From Woeseiaceae bacterium (GTDB taxonomy: Bacteria > Pseudomonadota > Gammaproteobacteria > Steroidobacterales > Woeseiaceae), in the NCBI GenBank assembly GCA_028280615.1, contig JANQLK010000051.1:1-64000 (forward strand): a stretch of 64,000 nt of DNA, read 5' to 3'. Numbering within the stretch: position 1 is the stretch's first letter; the number at the start of each line of letters is the position of its first letter. Under the pieces are notes generated by a model, which ran no database searches, was not told the DNA's origin, and saw only the letters and a list, made by a program, of their open reading frames with translations. The position numbers and the translations under genes are program-made. Positions 8,100-17,059 of this stretch are shown one piece after another.

Positions 8100-10295
8100 T
8101 CAGCTGCCGTGCAGGGTCGACTTCGAAACGCGTCGAGGCCCCAGGCTGATCGGCGTCGAGTTGAACTCAGGTATCTTTGCCGGTCGGCCGACAAAATAAC
8201 CCTGCGCCATGTCGACACCGAGCTCCTCGAGTAAGGCAAGCGACTCGGCGTCCTGCACGTACTCGGCGATCGTCCTCATTCCGGCTTCCTTTGCGATATC
8301 GGCGATCAGCTTGATGACCTTCTGATCGACCGGATTCTGGGGCAGCCCGACGACGAAGGCGCCGTCGATCTTCAGGTAGTCGAAGTCGAGCTGCTGCAGG
8401 TAGCTGAATGAACTGTAGCCCGTGCCGAAGTCGTCGAGCGCGAGTTGGCAACCGAGCTCTCGGAGCCGCGCAATCTGGCGCTCGACATGGACAGGCCGCA
8501 GGATCGCAAGACTCTCCGTGATCTCGAAAATTATGCGCCCGGGATCGACACGGTGTTCCGCGAAGCGTTTCTCGACATAGCTCGGCAGGTCGTCGCTCTC
8601 GAAAGCGTTCGCCGAGATGTTGATTGCGAACTTCAGATTCGGATGGTTTTCGATGTGTTGCGCGTATGCCCTGGCGGCGTTGGAAATCACCCAAAGATCG
8701 ATCTCGGACATGAGGCCGAAGCGAATCGCCGATGGCAGAAAGGCGTCCGGCGACACGAGACTGCCGTCCTCGACCCGCACCCGAATCAGAACCTCGTGAT
8801 GCGTCGTACGGCCTGTGCGTATCTCGTTGATTGGCTGGAAGCGCAGCACGAAGCTGTCATTGTCGATCGCCGAGCGCAGGCGGTTCATCCAGCCGACGTC
8901 GGTATCGACGCGCTCTTCCACGTTGGCTTCGCCCTCGTAGAAGCGCCAGCGATTGCGTCCGGCCGCCTTGGCTTCGCGACACGCGATATCCGCCTGCGCG
9001 ACGAGCTCGTCGGGATCGAGATTGGTCTCGGCGGCGAGCGTAACGCCGATGCTGCAGTGCACGTGAAATATACGGTCGTTCTCGACATGGGCCAGACGGC
9101 GCATGCTGTTCAGGATTCCCTCGGCCGTATCCCGCGCACGCTGCTCATCAGCCTCCGGAATCAAGATGGCGAACTCGTCGCCGCCGAATCTCGATACCAT
9201 GGCGCCGCGATCGACACTCTGGCGCAGCTCGTCTGCGACTCTGCGGATCAGGCGGTCGCCGGCCGGATGCCCGCACAGGTCGTTCACGTATTTGAACTGG
9301 TCGAGGTCTACGAAGAACAGCGCGCTGCTGCCCCCCCGCCGCTGAATGCGGCGGAGATCCCGGCGGAGTTCCTCGGACAGGCGGCGGCGGTTGTACAGGC
9401 CGGTCAGGCTGTCGTGGTTGGCGAGTTCGACGAGTTCCGCGTTGCGCGCGCTCAGAGCCGAGGCCGTCGTCTCCAGAGCCTCGACGATGTCCGAGATTTC
9501 GCGATGGTCGGCCGTCTGGAATTCCACCTGCAGGTTGCCCTTGGCGAGCTCACGAATCGGCTCTTCGAGCTCCGAGAACGATCGGAGCGCGCGCTTGAGC
9601 GCCCGGTATCCGTACATCGACAGACCGACGAGCAGTACGACCAGCAGCAGACTTGCGCCGCGAATGTTCTTCACGAGCCGGTCATGATAGACATGGAAGT
9701 CGAGGCTGATCCCGACGACGCCGACGAGCCGGGTGGTCACGTCGTCCAGCAAGGCGTCAGGATCGAACGAAAACAGGTCGTCCTCGGCGATCGATTCGGT
9801 CCATACCGGCGCGAGAATGTCGAAGCGCCGGGCGTCGAGCAGATTGCCCTGGATGATATACGGTTCCTCGGAACCGACGAGCGCGGCGGCCTCTCCGAGT
9901 TGTTCCGGAGCCAGTGACTCGAGCGCCGCGGGATTGCCGAGGTTGTCAACCGCGAACAGCGGCTCGCCGGTATTCGTGTAGTAAGAGACGCGCTCGATCT
10001 CGGGGTAGCGTTCGACAAAGCTCTCCAGGCGTATCAGCGCCTCCCGGTCGTTCGACAGGTACAGCGGCGAGCCGAGTTCGTTGAGTTCATCGGTCCATTG
10101 CAAAGCCCAGCGGCTGTAGTTGTCTTTGAGAATCCACTGACCGCCCCAGTACAGAGTGGCGATAGCGAGCAGGCCGATGAAGCCGGCGCTCAGGATCTGA
10201 ATCGTGAGAATCTCGTGGACCAGCAGCCGCTTGCCAGGCGACCTGCGAGCCAGCAGCGTCATGCGGCCGCGCAGTGACTCGACGATTGTAGTCAA
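8100..10295 (-). CDS. Membrane-bound diguanylate cyclase/phosphodiesterase (GGDEF-EAL)
   Basis: A 731-residue cyclic-di-GMP protein. Two membrane helices (about residues 28-52 and 213-232) flank a ~160-residue periplasmic sensor domain; a HAMP-like linker follows. The GGDEF domain has an intact RFGGDEF site near residue 369. In the EAL domain the signature reads EVL instead of EAL (about residue 499), but the other catalytic residues are present: NIS, EITES, DDFGTGYS near 618 and KIDGAFV, so phosphodiesterase activity remains plausible. The start is TTG, overlapping the stop of the upstream substrate-binding-like lipoprotein (TTGA), so the two are coupled; the lipoprotein probably feeds a signal to the periplasmic domain. 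An internal ATG at 10262 is an alternative start. Confidence 0.9.
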   Translation of the reverse strand: MTTIVESLRGRMTLLARRSPGKRLLVHEILTIQILSAGFIGLLAIATLYWGGQWILKDNYSRWALQWTDELNELGSPLYLSNDREALIRLESFVERYPEIERVSYYTNTGEPLFAVDNLGNPAALESLAPEQLGEAAALVGSEEPYIIQGNLLDARRFDILAPVWTESIAEDDLFSFDPDALLDDVTTRLVGVVGISLDFHVYHDRLVKNIRGASLLLVVLLVGLSMYGYRALKRALRSFSELEEPIRELAKGNLQVEFQTADHREISDIVEALETTASALSARNAELVELANHDSLTGLYNRRRLSEELRRDLRRIQRRGGSSALFFVDLDQFKYVNDLCGHPAGDRLIRRVADELRQSVDRGAMVSRFGGDEFAILIPEADEQRARDTAEGILNSMRRLAHVENDRIFHVHCSIGVTLAAETNLDPDELVAQADIACREAKAAGRNRWRFYEGEANVEERVDTDVGWMNRLRSAIDNDSFVLRFQPINEIRTGRTTHHEVLIRVRVEDGSLVSPDAFLPSAIRFGLMSEIDLWVISNAARAYAQHIENHPNLKFAINISANAFESDDLPSYVEKRFAEHRVDPGRIIFEITESLAILRPVHVERQIARLRELGCQLALDDFGTGYSSFSYLQQLDFDYLKIDGAFVVGLPQNPVDQKVIKLIADIAKEAGMRTIAEYVQDAESLALLEELGVDMAQGYFVGRPAKIPEFNSTPISLGPRRVSKSTLHGS

Positions 10296-11326
10296 GGCCT
10301 TCGCCCGTCGGCGCCGGGTTCCCGGCTGGCGACCGCGGTCTGCTCCAGTTGCTGGTCGTTCGTTTCCACGACGATTTCCGTGAGCGGGGTAATAGCCGGC
10401 ACGTCGGCAAGTCTGCCGCTGTCGACCTCGATCACGATGTCGCGAATTCGCGCGGCGATGTCCGCCGCAACCGTGGAAACGCTGAGAGTCGCACCGATGG
10501 ACAGCATTGAGCTCGACGGTACGAGTACGGACACGGCGCGCCGGTTGGCCTGCGCAAGCATTTCCCTCAGAACCCTGCCGCTCAGGACTCGATTGTCGGG
10601 CAGCAGCCAGAAGCCGTCGATGTCCTGCACCATTCGCTTGAAATAGAACAGCGCTTCCTGGTCCGAACGGGCCACCTGAACGCTGAGTTCGACGCCGAGC
10701 CGGTCCGCGGCCAATTCCGCTTCTTCGAGCAAGGCTTCGTGCCCCGGGCCGATCAGCAGGCCCACATGCGACAGGCTGGGCTCGACGTCTTTCCAGGCAG
10801 CCAGCTGAGCATCGACAGGCGCGAACGCGGCGACACCCCGGCTGTCCGCGGTCAGCAACTCGTGCTCCCGGAAGTTGAATACCTGGCTGAAAACAACCGG
10901 CGGCGCCGCAAGCATCACGGATGCCATCGCGGCCTTGAGGCCAATCGCGACGACCGCGTCTGTTTCGCTGTCGTTGATCGATTCGAACGCCGTTTCCGGC
11001 GGCTGACTCTTGTCGGCAAGATCGTAAACGAGAAGGTCCGCGAAGTGCCGGGCGAGTGCTTCAGCGACCTGCTCGTAGGCGGGGCTGCGATTGGTCAGTA
11101 CGACGGCAACCGTCGGGGGTTCTGACGGAACCGCCGCCGGCCGTGGCTCCGGCGTCGGCTGAGGCGGCGGATCCGCCTTGATGATCGGTATCGGCCGCTC
11201 AGCCGGTATGTCGATGACCAGTTCCTCGAGCGGCGGCGACGAGGCGCAGCCGGAAAGGAGCCATCCCGCGACCACTGACAGCGTCGCGATGGCGCGAGTC
11301 GAACCTGATGAGTTTCGAAACCGCAA
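10292..11326 (-). CDS. Periplasmic-binding-like lipoprotein (ABC_sub_bind type), putative sensor partner
   Basis: A 344-residue lipoprotein with signal peptide and lipobox LLSGC (Cys about 27). A Pro-rich linker (about residues 45-72) leads to a two-lobed periplasmic-binding fold resembling the ABC_sub_bind (TrpX-like) family, for example VAVVLTNRSPAYEQVAEAL and VVAIGLKAAMASVMLAAPPVVFSQVFN split across two stretches. No permease or ATPase gene lies nearby. Its stop overlaps the start of the GGDEF/EAL gene, so I infer that it presents a ligand to that sensor rather than to a transporter. The start is TTG 11326 with AGGA upstream. The ligand is unknown. Confidence 0.75.
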   Translation of the reverse strand: MRFRNSSGSTRAIATLSVVAGWLLSGCASSPPLEELVIDIPAERPIPIIKADPPPQPTPEPRPAAVPSEPPTVAVVLTNRSPAYEQVAEALARHFADLLVYDLADKSQPPETAFESINDSETDAVVAIGLKAAMASVMLAAPPVVFSQVFNFREHELLTADSRGVAAFAPVDAQLAAWKDVEPSLSHVGLLIGPGHEALLEEAELAADRLGVELSVQVARSDQEALFYFKRMVQDIDGFWLLPDNRVLSGRVLREMLAQANRRAVSVLVPSSSMLSIGATLSVSTVAADIAARIRDIVIEVDSGRLADVPAITPLTEIVVETNDQQLEQTAVASREPGADGRRP

Positions 11327-11487
11327 ACCCGAAGTCCTTGAATTGCAGCGCGGCGAGACCGCCTAATCGTCCTCTTTTACAAGAATTCGCGGTCGCTGAC
11401 TGTGTACTGCGTCGCCCTATTGAGAACGGGTTCCGCTTGGCCGAAATGCCTAACAAATTCAGGGAACTACAGTTTTTGTTGCGGTGA

Positions 11488-12865
<1,378 letters not shown>

Positions 12866-12916
12866 TGTGCTGTACCTGTCCGTTTAACCCTGGGAAACAT
12901 ACCGGCCGGATTTCAA

Positions 12917-13429
12917 TCAATCCTTGCTCGGCGCCTTCTTGGCAGCCTTCTTCTTCGAGGCCGCCTTCTTTGCCGTCTTCTTGCTCGCCGTCTTCTTCGC
13001 GGCGGCTTTCTTCGCGGTCTTCTTTGCCGCCTTCTTGGCTACCTTCTTCTTCGCGGCCGGTTTCGACGGAGCGGCCGCGTCGCCGGACTCATCTTTCGGC
13101 GCCGTCTTCGTGCTGCCGCCGCCGGATATGCCGGTGATCTCGACCTCCGTGAAGAACTGCCGGTGTGAGCCCTGACGCAGATAGTTCTGGCGCCGCTTGA
13201 ATTTGACGACGGAAACCTTGCGCGACTTGCCCTGACGGACGACCTTACCGCTGACCGAGCCGCCGGAAACCAGCGGGCTGCCGACCTTGACGTCGCCGCC
13301 GTCGCCGACCAGCAGGACCTCGTCGAACTCGATCGTCGCGCCCTCGTCGGCCTCGATCTTCTCGAGCCGGACGACGTCGCCTTTGGCTGCACGGTATTGC
13401 TTACCGCCGCTGCGAAAAACCGCATACAT
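12917..13429 (-). CDS. rplU: 50S ribosomal protein L21 with long Lys/Ala-rich C-terminal tail
   Basis: A 170-residue L21; the family is usually about 103 residues. Residues 1-100 are a normal L21 domain (MYAVFRSGGKQYRA, then KFKRRQNYLRQGSHRQ, the 23S-binding part). From about residue 104 an acidic/Ser stretch leads to some 45 residues of repeated AAKK/TAKK/SKK units ending KKAPSKD, similar to histone-H1-like and other bacterial PAKKA tails. The tail is expected to be disordered and strongly cationic and to bind RNA or DNA. It is the first gene of rplU-rpmA-obgE. ATG start, promoter at 13551-13579. Confidence 0.95.
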   Translation of the reverse strand: MYAVFRSGGKQYRAAKGDVVRLEKIEADEGATIEFDEVLLVGDGGDVKVGSPLVSGGSVSGKVVRQGKSRKVSVVKFKRRQNYLRQGSHRQFFTEVEITGISGGGSTKTAPKDESGDAAAPSKPAAKKKVAKKAAKKTAKKAAAKKTASKKTAKKAASKKKAAKKAPSKD

Positions 13430-13550
13430 CGTTGCTTACTCCGTTGAGCGTGTTGCGCGCTACGCAACCCACTGAAATTCAAGTGCTTTCTTGCGCTCCG
13501 GCCAGTGCTGGCGAACGCCCGGTTCCGGGGATGTGCGCAAAAGAGCCGGA

Positions 13551-13579
13551 ATTCTATAGATTCCCGGCCACCGGGTCAA
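13551..13579 (-). promoter_or_regulatory. Sigma-70 type promoter for rplU-rpmA
   Basis: On the minus strand TTGACC (13579-13574) and TAGAAT (13556-13551) are separated by exactly 17 nt, each matching 5 of 6 consensus bases. This predicts a leader of about 115 nt before the rplU start. Confidence 0.6.
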
Positions 13580-13695
13580 CGCCGGCCGCGGTTGGAATAC
13601 CGGCTGTTTTCAACGGCTTGGGAAGCACGGACGGCGTGTCGAAGACAGTTCGGCGCCTCGCCTCGCGGCACGCTTTCAGGCATTATCCGGCTCAA

Positions 13696-14691
13696 ATGCA
13701 AGCGGTCGAAAAAACAGAGCGTCTTCCGAGTTTCGAGGACGTCATAGCCCTTAGCCACGACGATATGGCCGGTGTCGACCGGTTGATCGAGCAAAGTCTC
13801 GCCACCGACGTCGAACTCGTGTCCCAGGTCTCGCGATACATCGTGATGAGCGGCGGCAAGCGGCTGCGCCCGCTCATTGTCCTGCTCGCGGCGAGGGCAC
13901 TCGGCTATGACGGCGAGCAGCACTATCGCTCTGCCGCGATCATCGAATTCATCCACACTGCGACGCTACTGCACGACGACGTCGTCGACTCGTCCGCACG
14001 GCGCCGGGGCCGGGACTCCGCCAACGCCGTGTTCGGCAACCAGGCCAGCGTCCTGGTCGGCGACTTCCTCTACTCCCGCGCCTTCCAGATGATGGTCGAC
14101 ATGGACCGCATGCGCGTCATGCAAATCCTGGCCGATGCGACCAACACGATCGCCGCCGGCGAAGTGATGCAGCTCATGAACGTCGGAAACCCCGACCTGA
14201 CCGAGGCCGACTACGAGCAGGTCATATACCGGAAGACCGCCAAGCTGTTCGAGGCCGGCGCTCAGCTGGCAGCCGTGCTGGCGGACCGGGCCGACTTCGA
14301 GCGGGCCCTGGCCGACTACGGCAAGCATCTCGGCACGGCATTCCAGCTCGTCGACGACGCACTGGATTTCGACGCCTCCGCTGAAGAACTGGGCAAGAAC
14401 CTCGGGGACGATATCGCCGAGGGCAAACCGACGCTGCCAATCATCTACGCCATGCAGCATGCCGCAGCGGAGCAGCGCGAACTGCTACGTACGGCCGTTC
14501 TAGAGGGCGGCCTGGATCGTCTGGCTGGCGTTCAATCGATCATTGAATCCACGGGAGCCCTCCAGTACACTGCGGCGCGCGCTCAGGACGCGGCGGACAA
14601 GGCTATCGCAGCCATTGCCGAGCTTCCCGACTCGGACCACAAGCAGGCCCTGATCGCCATCGCGGATTTCGCGGTCCATCGCCGATCCTGA
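13696..14691 (+). CDS. ispB: Octaprenyl/polyprenyl diphosphate synthase
   Basis: A 331-residue trans-prenyltransferase making the quinone side chain from FPP and IPP. Both aspartate-rich motifs are present: HDDVVD (first, near residue 94) and VDDALD (second, near 219), along with GGKRLRP near 56. The open frame continues upstream to 13432, but the family N-terminus starts near MQAVEKTERLPSF, so the ATG at 13696 is preferred. It is divergent from rplU, the usual gammaproteobacterial arrangement, and is followed by tRNA-Pro. Confidence 0.94.
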   Translation: MQAVEKTERLPSFEDVIALSHDDMAGVDRLIEQSLATDVELVSQVSRYIVMSGGKRLRPLIVLLAARALGYDGEQHYRSAAIIEFIHTATLLHDDVVDSSARRRGRDSANAVFGNQASVLVGDFLYSRAFQMMVDMDRMRVMQILADATNTIAAGEVMQLMNVGNPDLTEADYEQVIYRKTAKLFEAGAQLAAVLADRADFERALADYGKHLGTAFQLVDDALDFDASAEELGKNLGDDIAEGKPTLPIIYAMQHAAAEQRELLRTAVLEGGLDRLAGVQSIIESTGALQYTAARAQDAADKAIAAIAELPDSDHKQALIAIADFAVHRRS

Positions 14692-14712
14692 CCCGCCGGA
14701 CACGGCTTCGAA

Positions 14713-14789
14713 CGGGGTATAGCTCAGCCTGGTAGAGCGCTATCTTCGGGAGGTAGAAGTCGCTGGTTCAAATCCAGTTACCCCGACCA
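14713..14789 (+). tRNA. tRNA-Pro (anticodon CGG)
   Basis: A 77-nt tRNA. The acceptor stem CGGGGTA pairs with TACCCCG and the CCA end is encoded. The D-arm is AGCTCAGCCTGGTAGAGC, the anticodon stem CTATC/GGTAG encloses the loop TTCGGGA (anticodon CGG, reading CCG), and the T-arm is GCTGG-TTCAAAT-CCAGT. The first base pair C1-G72 is typical of proline tRNAs. The 3' 18 nt are duplicated downstream at 14931. Confidence 0.95.
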
Positions 14790-14861
14790 ACTCAGGTGAA
14801 AAAATACCGCCTCCCTCACCCGCAGGGGGAGGCGGTTTTTTTTTGCCTGAGTTGGGCGGCT
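14772..14861 (+). repeat. Direct repeat copy 1: tRNA-Pro 3' end plus terminator
   Basis: Copy 1 of a ~90-bp direct repeat (copy 2 at 14931-15023). It begins in the T-arm of tRNA-Pro (atccagttaccccgacca), runs through a terminator hairpin and ends gagttgggcggct. Outer arms AACTCAGGT and GCCTGAGTT also pair. The copies differ mainly in the terminator loop and T-run length. Confidence 0.85.
14807..14844 (+). terminator. Rho-independent terminator of tRNA-Pro
   Basis: CCGCCTCCC pairs with GGGAGGCGG, followed by nine T. It lies 18 nt after the encoded CCA. Confidence 0.88.
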
Positions 14862-14930
14862 GCGATGGAACCAGCCCCCTGGTCACTCCGAGCGAGCGGA
14901 GCGAGCGACAGGCGGACGTCGAGTCCGCCC

Positions 14931-15023
14931 ATCCAGTTACCCCGACCAACTCAGGTAAAAAAATACCGCCTCCCTCACCCGTGGGGGGGGAGGCGGGTTT
15001 TTTTTTGCCTGAGTTGGGCGGCT
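14931..15023 (+). repeat. Direct repeat copy 2: orphan tRNA-Pro 3' end plus second terminator
   Basis: This repeats the last 18 nt of tRNA-Pro, the terminator (stem 14966-14974 / 14988-14996, then nine T to 15006) and the tail gagttgggcggct, with no tRNA 5' half. The 69 bp between the copies hold a GGCGGAC/GTCCGCC hairpin and no gene. A duplicated tRNA 3' end is the usual footprint of site-specific integration or of replication slippage. Confidence 0.8.
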
Positions 15024-15087
15024 ACGATCGCGCATTCTCGTCACGGCGCACTACCCGAGCTTTCCCGATCCCGGTAGCATCCGGGCC

Positions 15088-15729
15088 ATGAATCACCAAT
15101 CGATTGTTGCGGCCGCGCTGCTGCTCGTCTGCTCCGCTTCCCTCGCCCAGGACTACAACGTCGAGATCACGCCGTTTGGTGGCTATCGCTTCGGAGGAGA
15201 GTTCGATGCGGAATCGGACGGCGACGCCGTGTCCGCCGCCGATTCGGTCAAGCTCGTCGACTCAGGCTCCTACGGCCTGCTCGTGGATATCAGGCACAGC
15301 GACATCACGACCTATCAGTTCCTGTACAGCGAGCAGTCGACGGATGCCGAGATCAGAGGCACGGGCCTGGCGCTCGATGCGCTCGACACGACCGTCCGGG
15401 TTTTCCAGTTCGGCGGCACCTACCGTGGCCCGGGCGACGTCGTGCAGCCCTACCTGGCCGCCACGATTGGCGGCACGCACGTCCGCACGTCCGGCGGCGG
15501 TAGCCGGAGCGACACGTTTTTCTCGGGCTCCATCGGCGTCGGCATCAACGTCATGCCGACGAGCCGGATCGGTTTCAGGTTCGAGGCGCGTGGCTACGGG
15601 ACGCTGACGGATTCCGACACGGACTTGTTCTGCCGGACTGGACCCGACCTGAACGTCTGCGCCGTGCGCGTGCGGGGCACGATTCTCGGCCAGTTCGAGA
15701 CCTTTGCCGGGGTTACATTTCGCTTCTGA
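15088..15729 (+). CDS. Outer-membrane beta-barrel protein
   Basis: A 213-residue secreted protein: signal peptide ending SASLAQ, then alternating amphipathic strands (YNVEITPFGGYRFGGEF, FQFGGTYRG, FETFAGVTFRF) and a C-terminal Phe, the signature for BAM-mediated insertion. The size fits a small 8-strand OmpA/OmpX-type barrel. A Cys pair sits near the end (FCRTG..NVCAV). It stands alone between the tRNA repeat and an aminotransferase gene; function unknown. Confidence 0.75.
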   Translation: MNHQSIVAAALLLVCSASLAQDYNVEITPFGGYRFGGEFDAESDGDAVSAADSVKLVDSGSYGLLVDIRHSDITTYQFLYSEQSTDAEIRGTGLALDALDTTVRVFQFGGTYRGPGDVVQPYLAATIGGTHVRTSGGGSRSDTFFSGSIGVGINVMPTSRIGFRFEARGYGTLTDSDTDLFCRTGPDLNVCAVRVRGTILGQFETFAGVTFRF

Positions 15730-15878
15730 GCAGGCGGGTCACGTGCCGCTCAGGTGACAGTATCGGTCCGGAACACGCGTACGATTGACAGGACATCAAC
15801 GGGCCACGCCGACGCCGACCGTGCACGCCGCCGTACCGCGTTGACAGGATTACGGCGCCGGTGTCATGGTCGTTTGCA

Positions 15879-17042
15879 ATGACCGTAACAATCGACAGCA
15901 AGCTCCCGGACGTCGGCACGACGATCTTCACGATCATGAGCCAGCTCGCTGGTGAGCACGGCGCCATCAATCTGGCGCAGGGCTTCCCGAGCTTCGAGCC
16001 TCCCGACGAATTGAAACGGCGAATCGCGCACTACATCGACGTTGGCGCCAACCAGTACGCGCCGATGCCCGGAGTGCCCGCGCTGACGGAAGCCATCGCC
16101 GCCAAAGTAGAGCGGCTATACGGCGCCGCTGTGAATCCGGGTACGGAGGTGACGGTCTGCACGGGCGCTACCGAGGGGCTGTTCAGCACGATCCAGGCCG
16201 TCGTCCGGCCGGCCGACGAGGTCATCGTGTTCGACCCGGCCTACGATGCCTACGAGCCGGCGGTAACGCTGGCCGGCGGCGTCACGCGGCATGTCCCGCT
16301 TGCGATTGCCAACCACGGACACGAATTCGAGATCGACTGGAACCGCCTCGAGAGCGCTGTGACCGGCAAGACCCGGCTCATAGTCCTCAATTTTCCACAC
16401 AATCCGACCGGCGCCATTCTGTCCGTGGACGATCTCGAGCGCCTGGCTGCGATCGTCCGCGATACCGGCGTGTTCCTGATGAGCGACGAAGTCTACGAGC
16501 ACATCGTCTTCGGCGGCGAGACTCACCGAAGCCTGCTCTGCAACGACGAACTCCGCGAGCGCAGTTTCGTCATCTCGTCGTTCGGCAAGACGTTCCATGC
16601 GACGGGCTGGAAGGTCGGCTACTGCATCGCGCCGCCCGCACTTACGGCCGAGTTCCGGCGGGTACATCAGTTCACGACCTTCACGGTCGTCACACCGATC
16701 CAGTGCGCGCTGGCCGATTTCATGAACGAGAGCCCCGGATTCGCCGACGAGTTGTCCGCTTTCTATGAACGTAAGCGCGATACACTCTGCGAGCTGCTGG
16801 AAGGATCGCGGTTTCGCTTCGCGCCCGCCAGAAGCACGTTTTTTCAGGTGCTGGATTACTCGGCCGTCAGCGATGAAGCCGACACGGACCTCTCGGCACG
16901 CTGGACCCGCGAGATCGGCGTCGCGTCAATCCCGCTATCGGTCTTCTGCGAACAACCGTTTACGGGGCAGTTGCTGCGCTTTTGCTTCGCTAAGGACGAT
17001 GCGACGCTCGAGCAGGCGGCTCTGAAGCTCTGCGCGCTCTGA
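15879..17042 (+). CDS. PLP-dependent aminotransferase, methionine/YbdL type
   Basis: A 387-residue fold-type I aminotransferase. The N-terminus SKLPDVGTTIFTIMSQLA followed by AINLAQGFPSF is typical of the YbdL methionine (MtnE-like) group. The PLP lysine is in SSFGKTFHATGWKVGY (Lys about 236), the aspartate in VFDPAYDAYEP region and DEVYEH, and the C-terminal Arg in LLRFCFAK. It probably transaminates Met/Phe-type amino or 2-oxo acids in the cytoplasm. A GTG at 15861 is an alternative start with AGGA upstream. It converges with feoB. Confidence 0.88.
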   Translation: MTVTIDSKLPDVGTTIFTIMSQLAGEHGAINLAQGFPSFEPPDELKRRIAHYIDVGANQYAPMPGVPALTEAIAAKVERLYGAAVNPGTEVTVCTGATEGLFSTIQAVVRPADEVIVFDPAYDAYEPAVTLAGGVTRHVPLAIANHGHEFEIDWNRLESAVTGKTRLIVLNFPHNPTGAILSVDDLERLAAIVRDTGVFLMSDEVYEHIVFGGETHRSLLCNDELRERSFVISSFGKTFHATGWKVGYCIAPPALTAEFRRVHQFTTFTVVTPIQCALADFMNESPGFADELSAFYERKRDTLCELLEGSRFRFAPARSTFFQVLDYSAVSDEADTDLSARWTREIGVASIPLSVFCEQPFTGQLLRFCFAKDDATLEQAALKLCAL

Positions 17043-17059
17043 GCCGGGGCCGGGCGGCG

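Noticed and set aside
8445-9917. 490-codon plus-strand frame over the GGDEF/EAL gene
   Set aside because: The GGDEF and EAL motifs on the other strand settle the coding strand.
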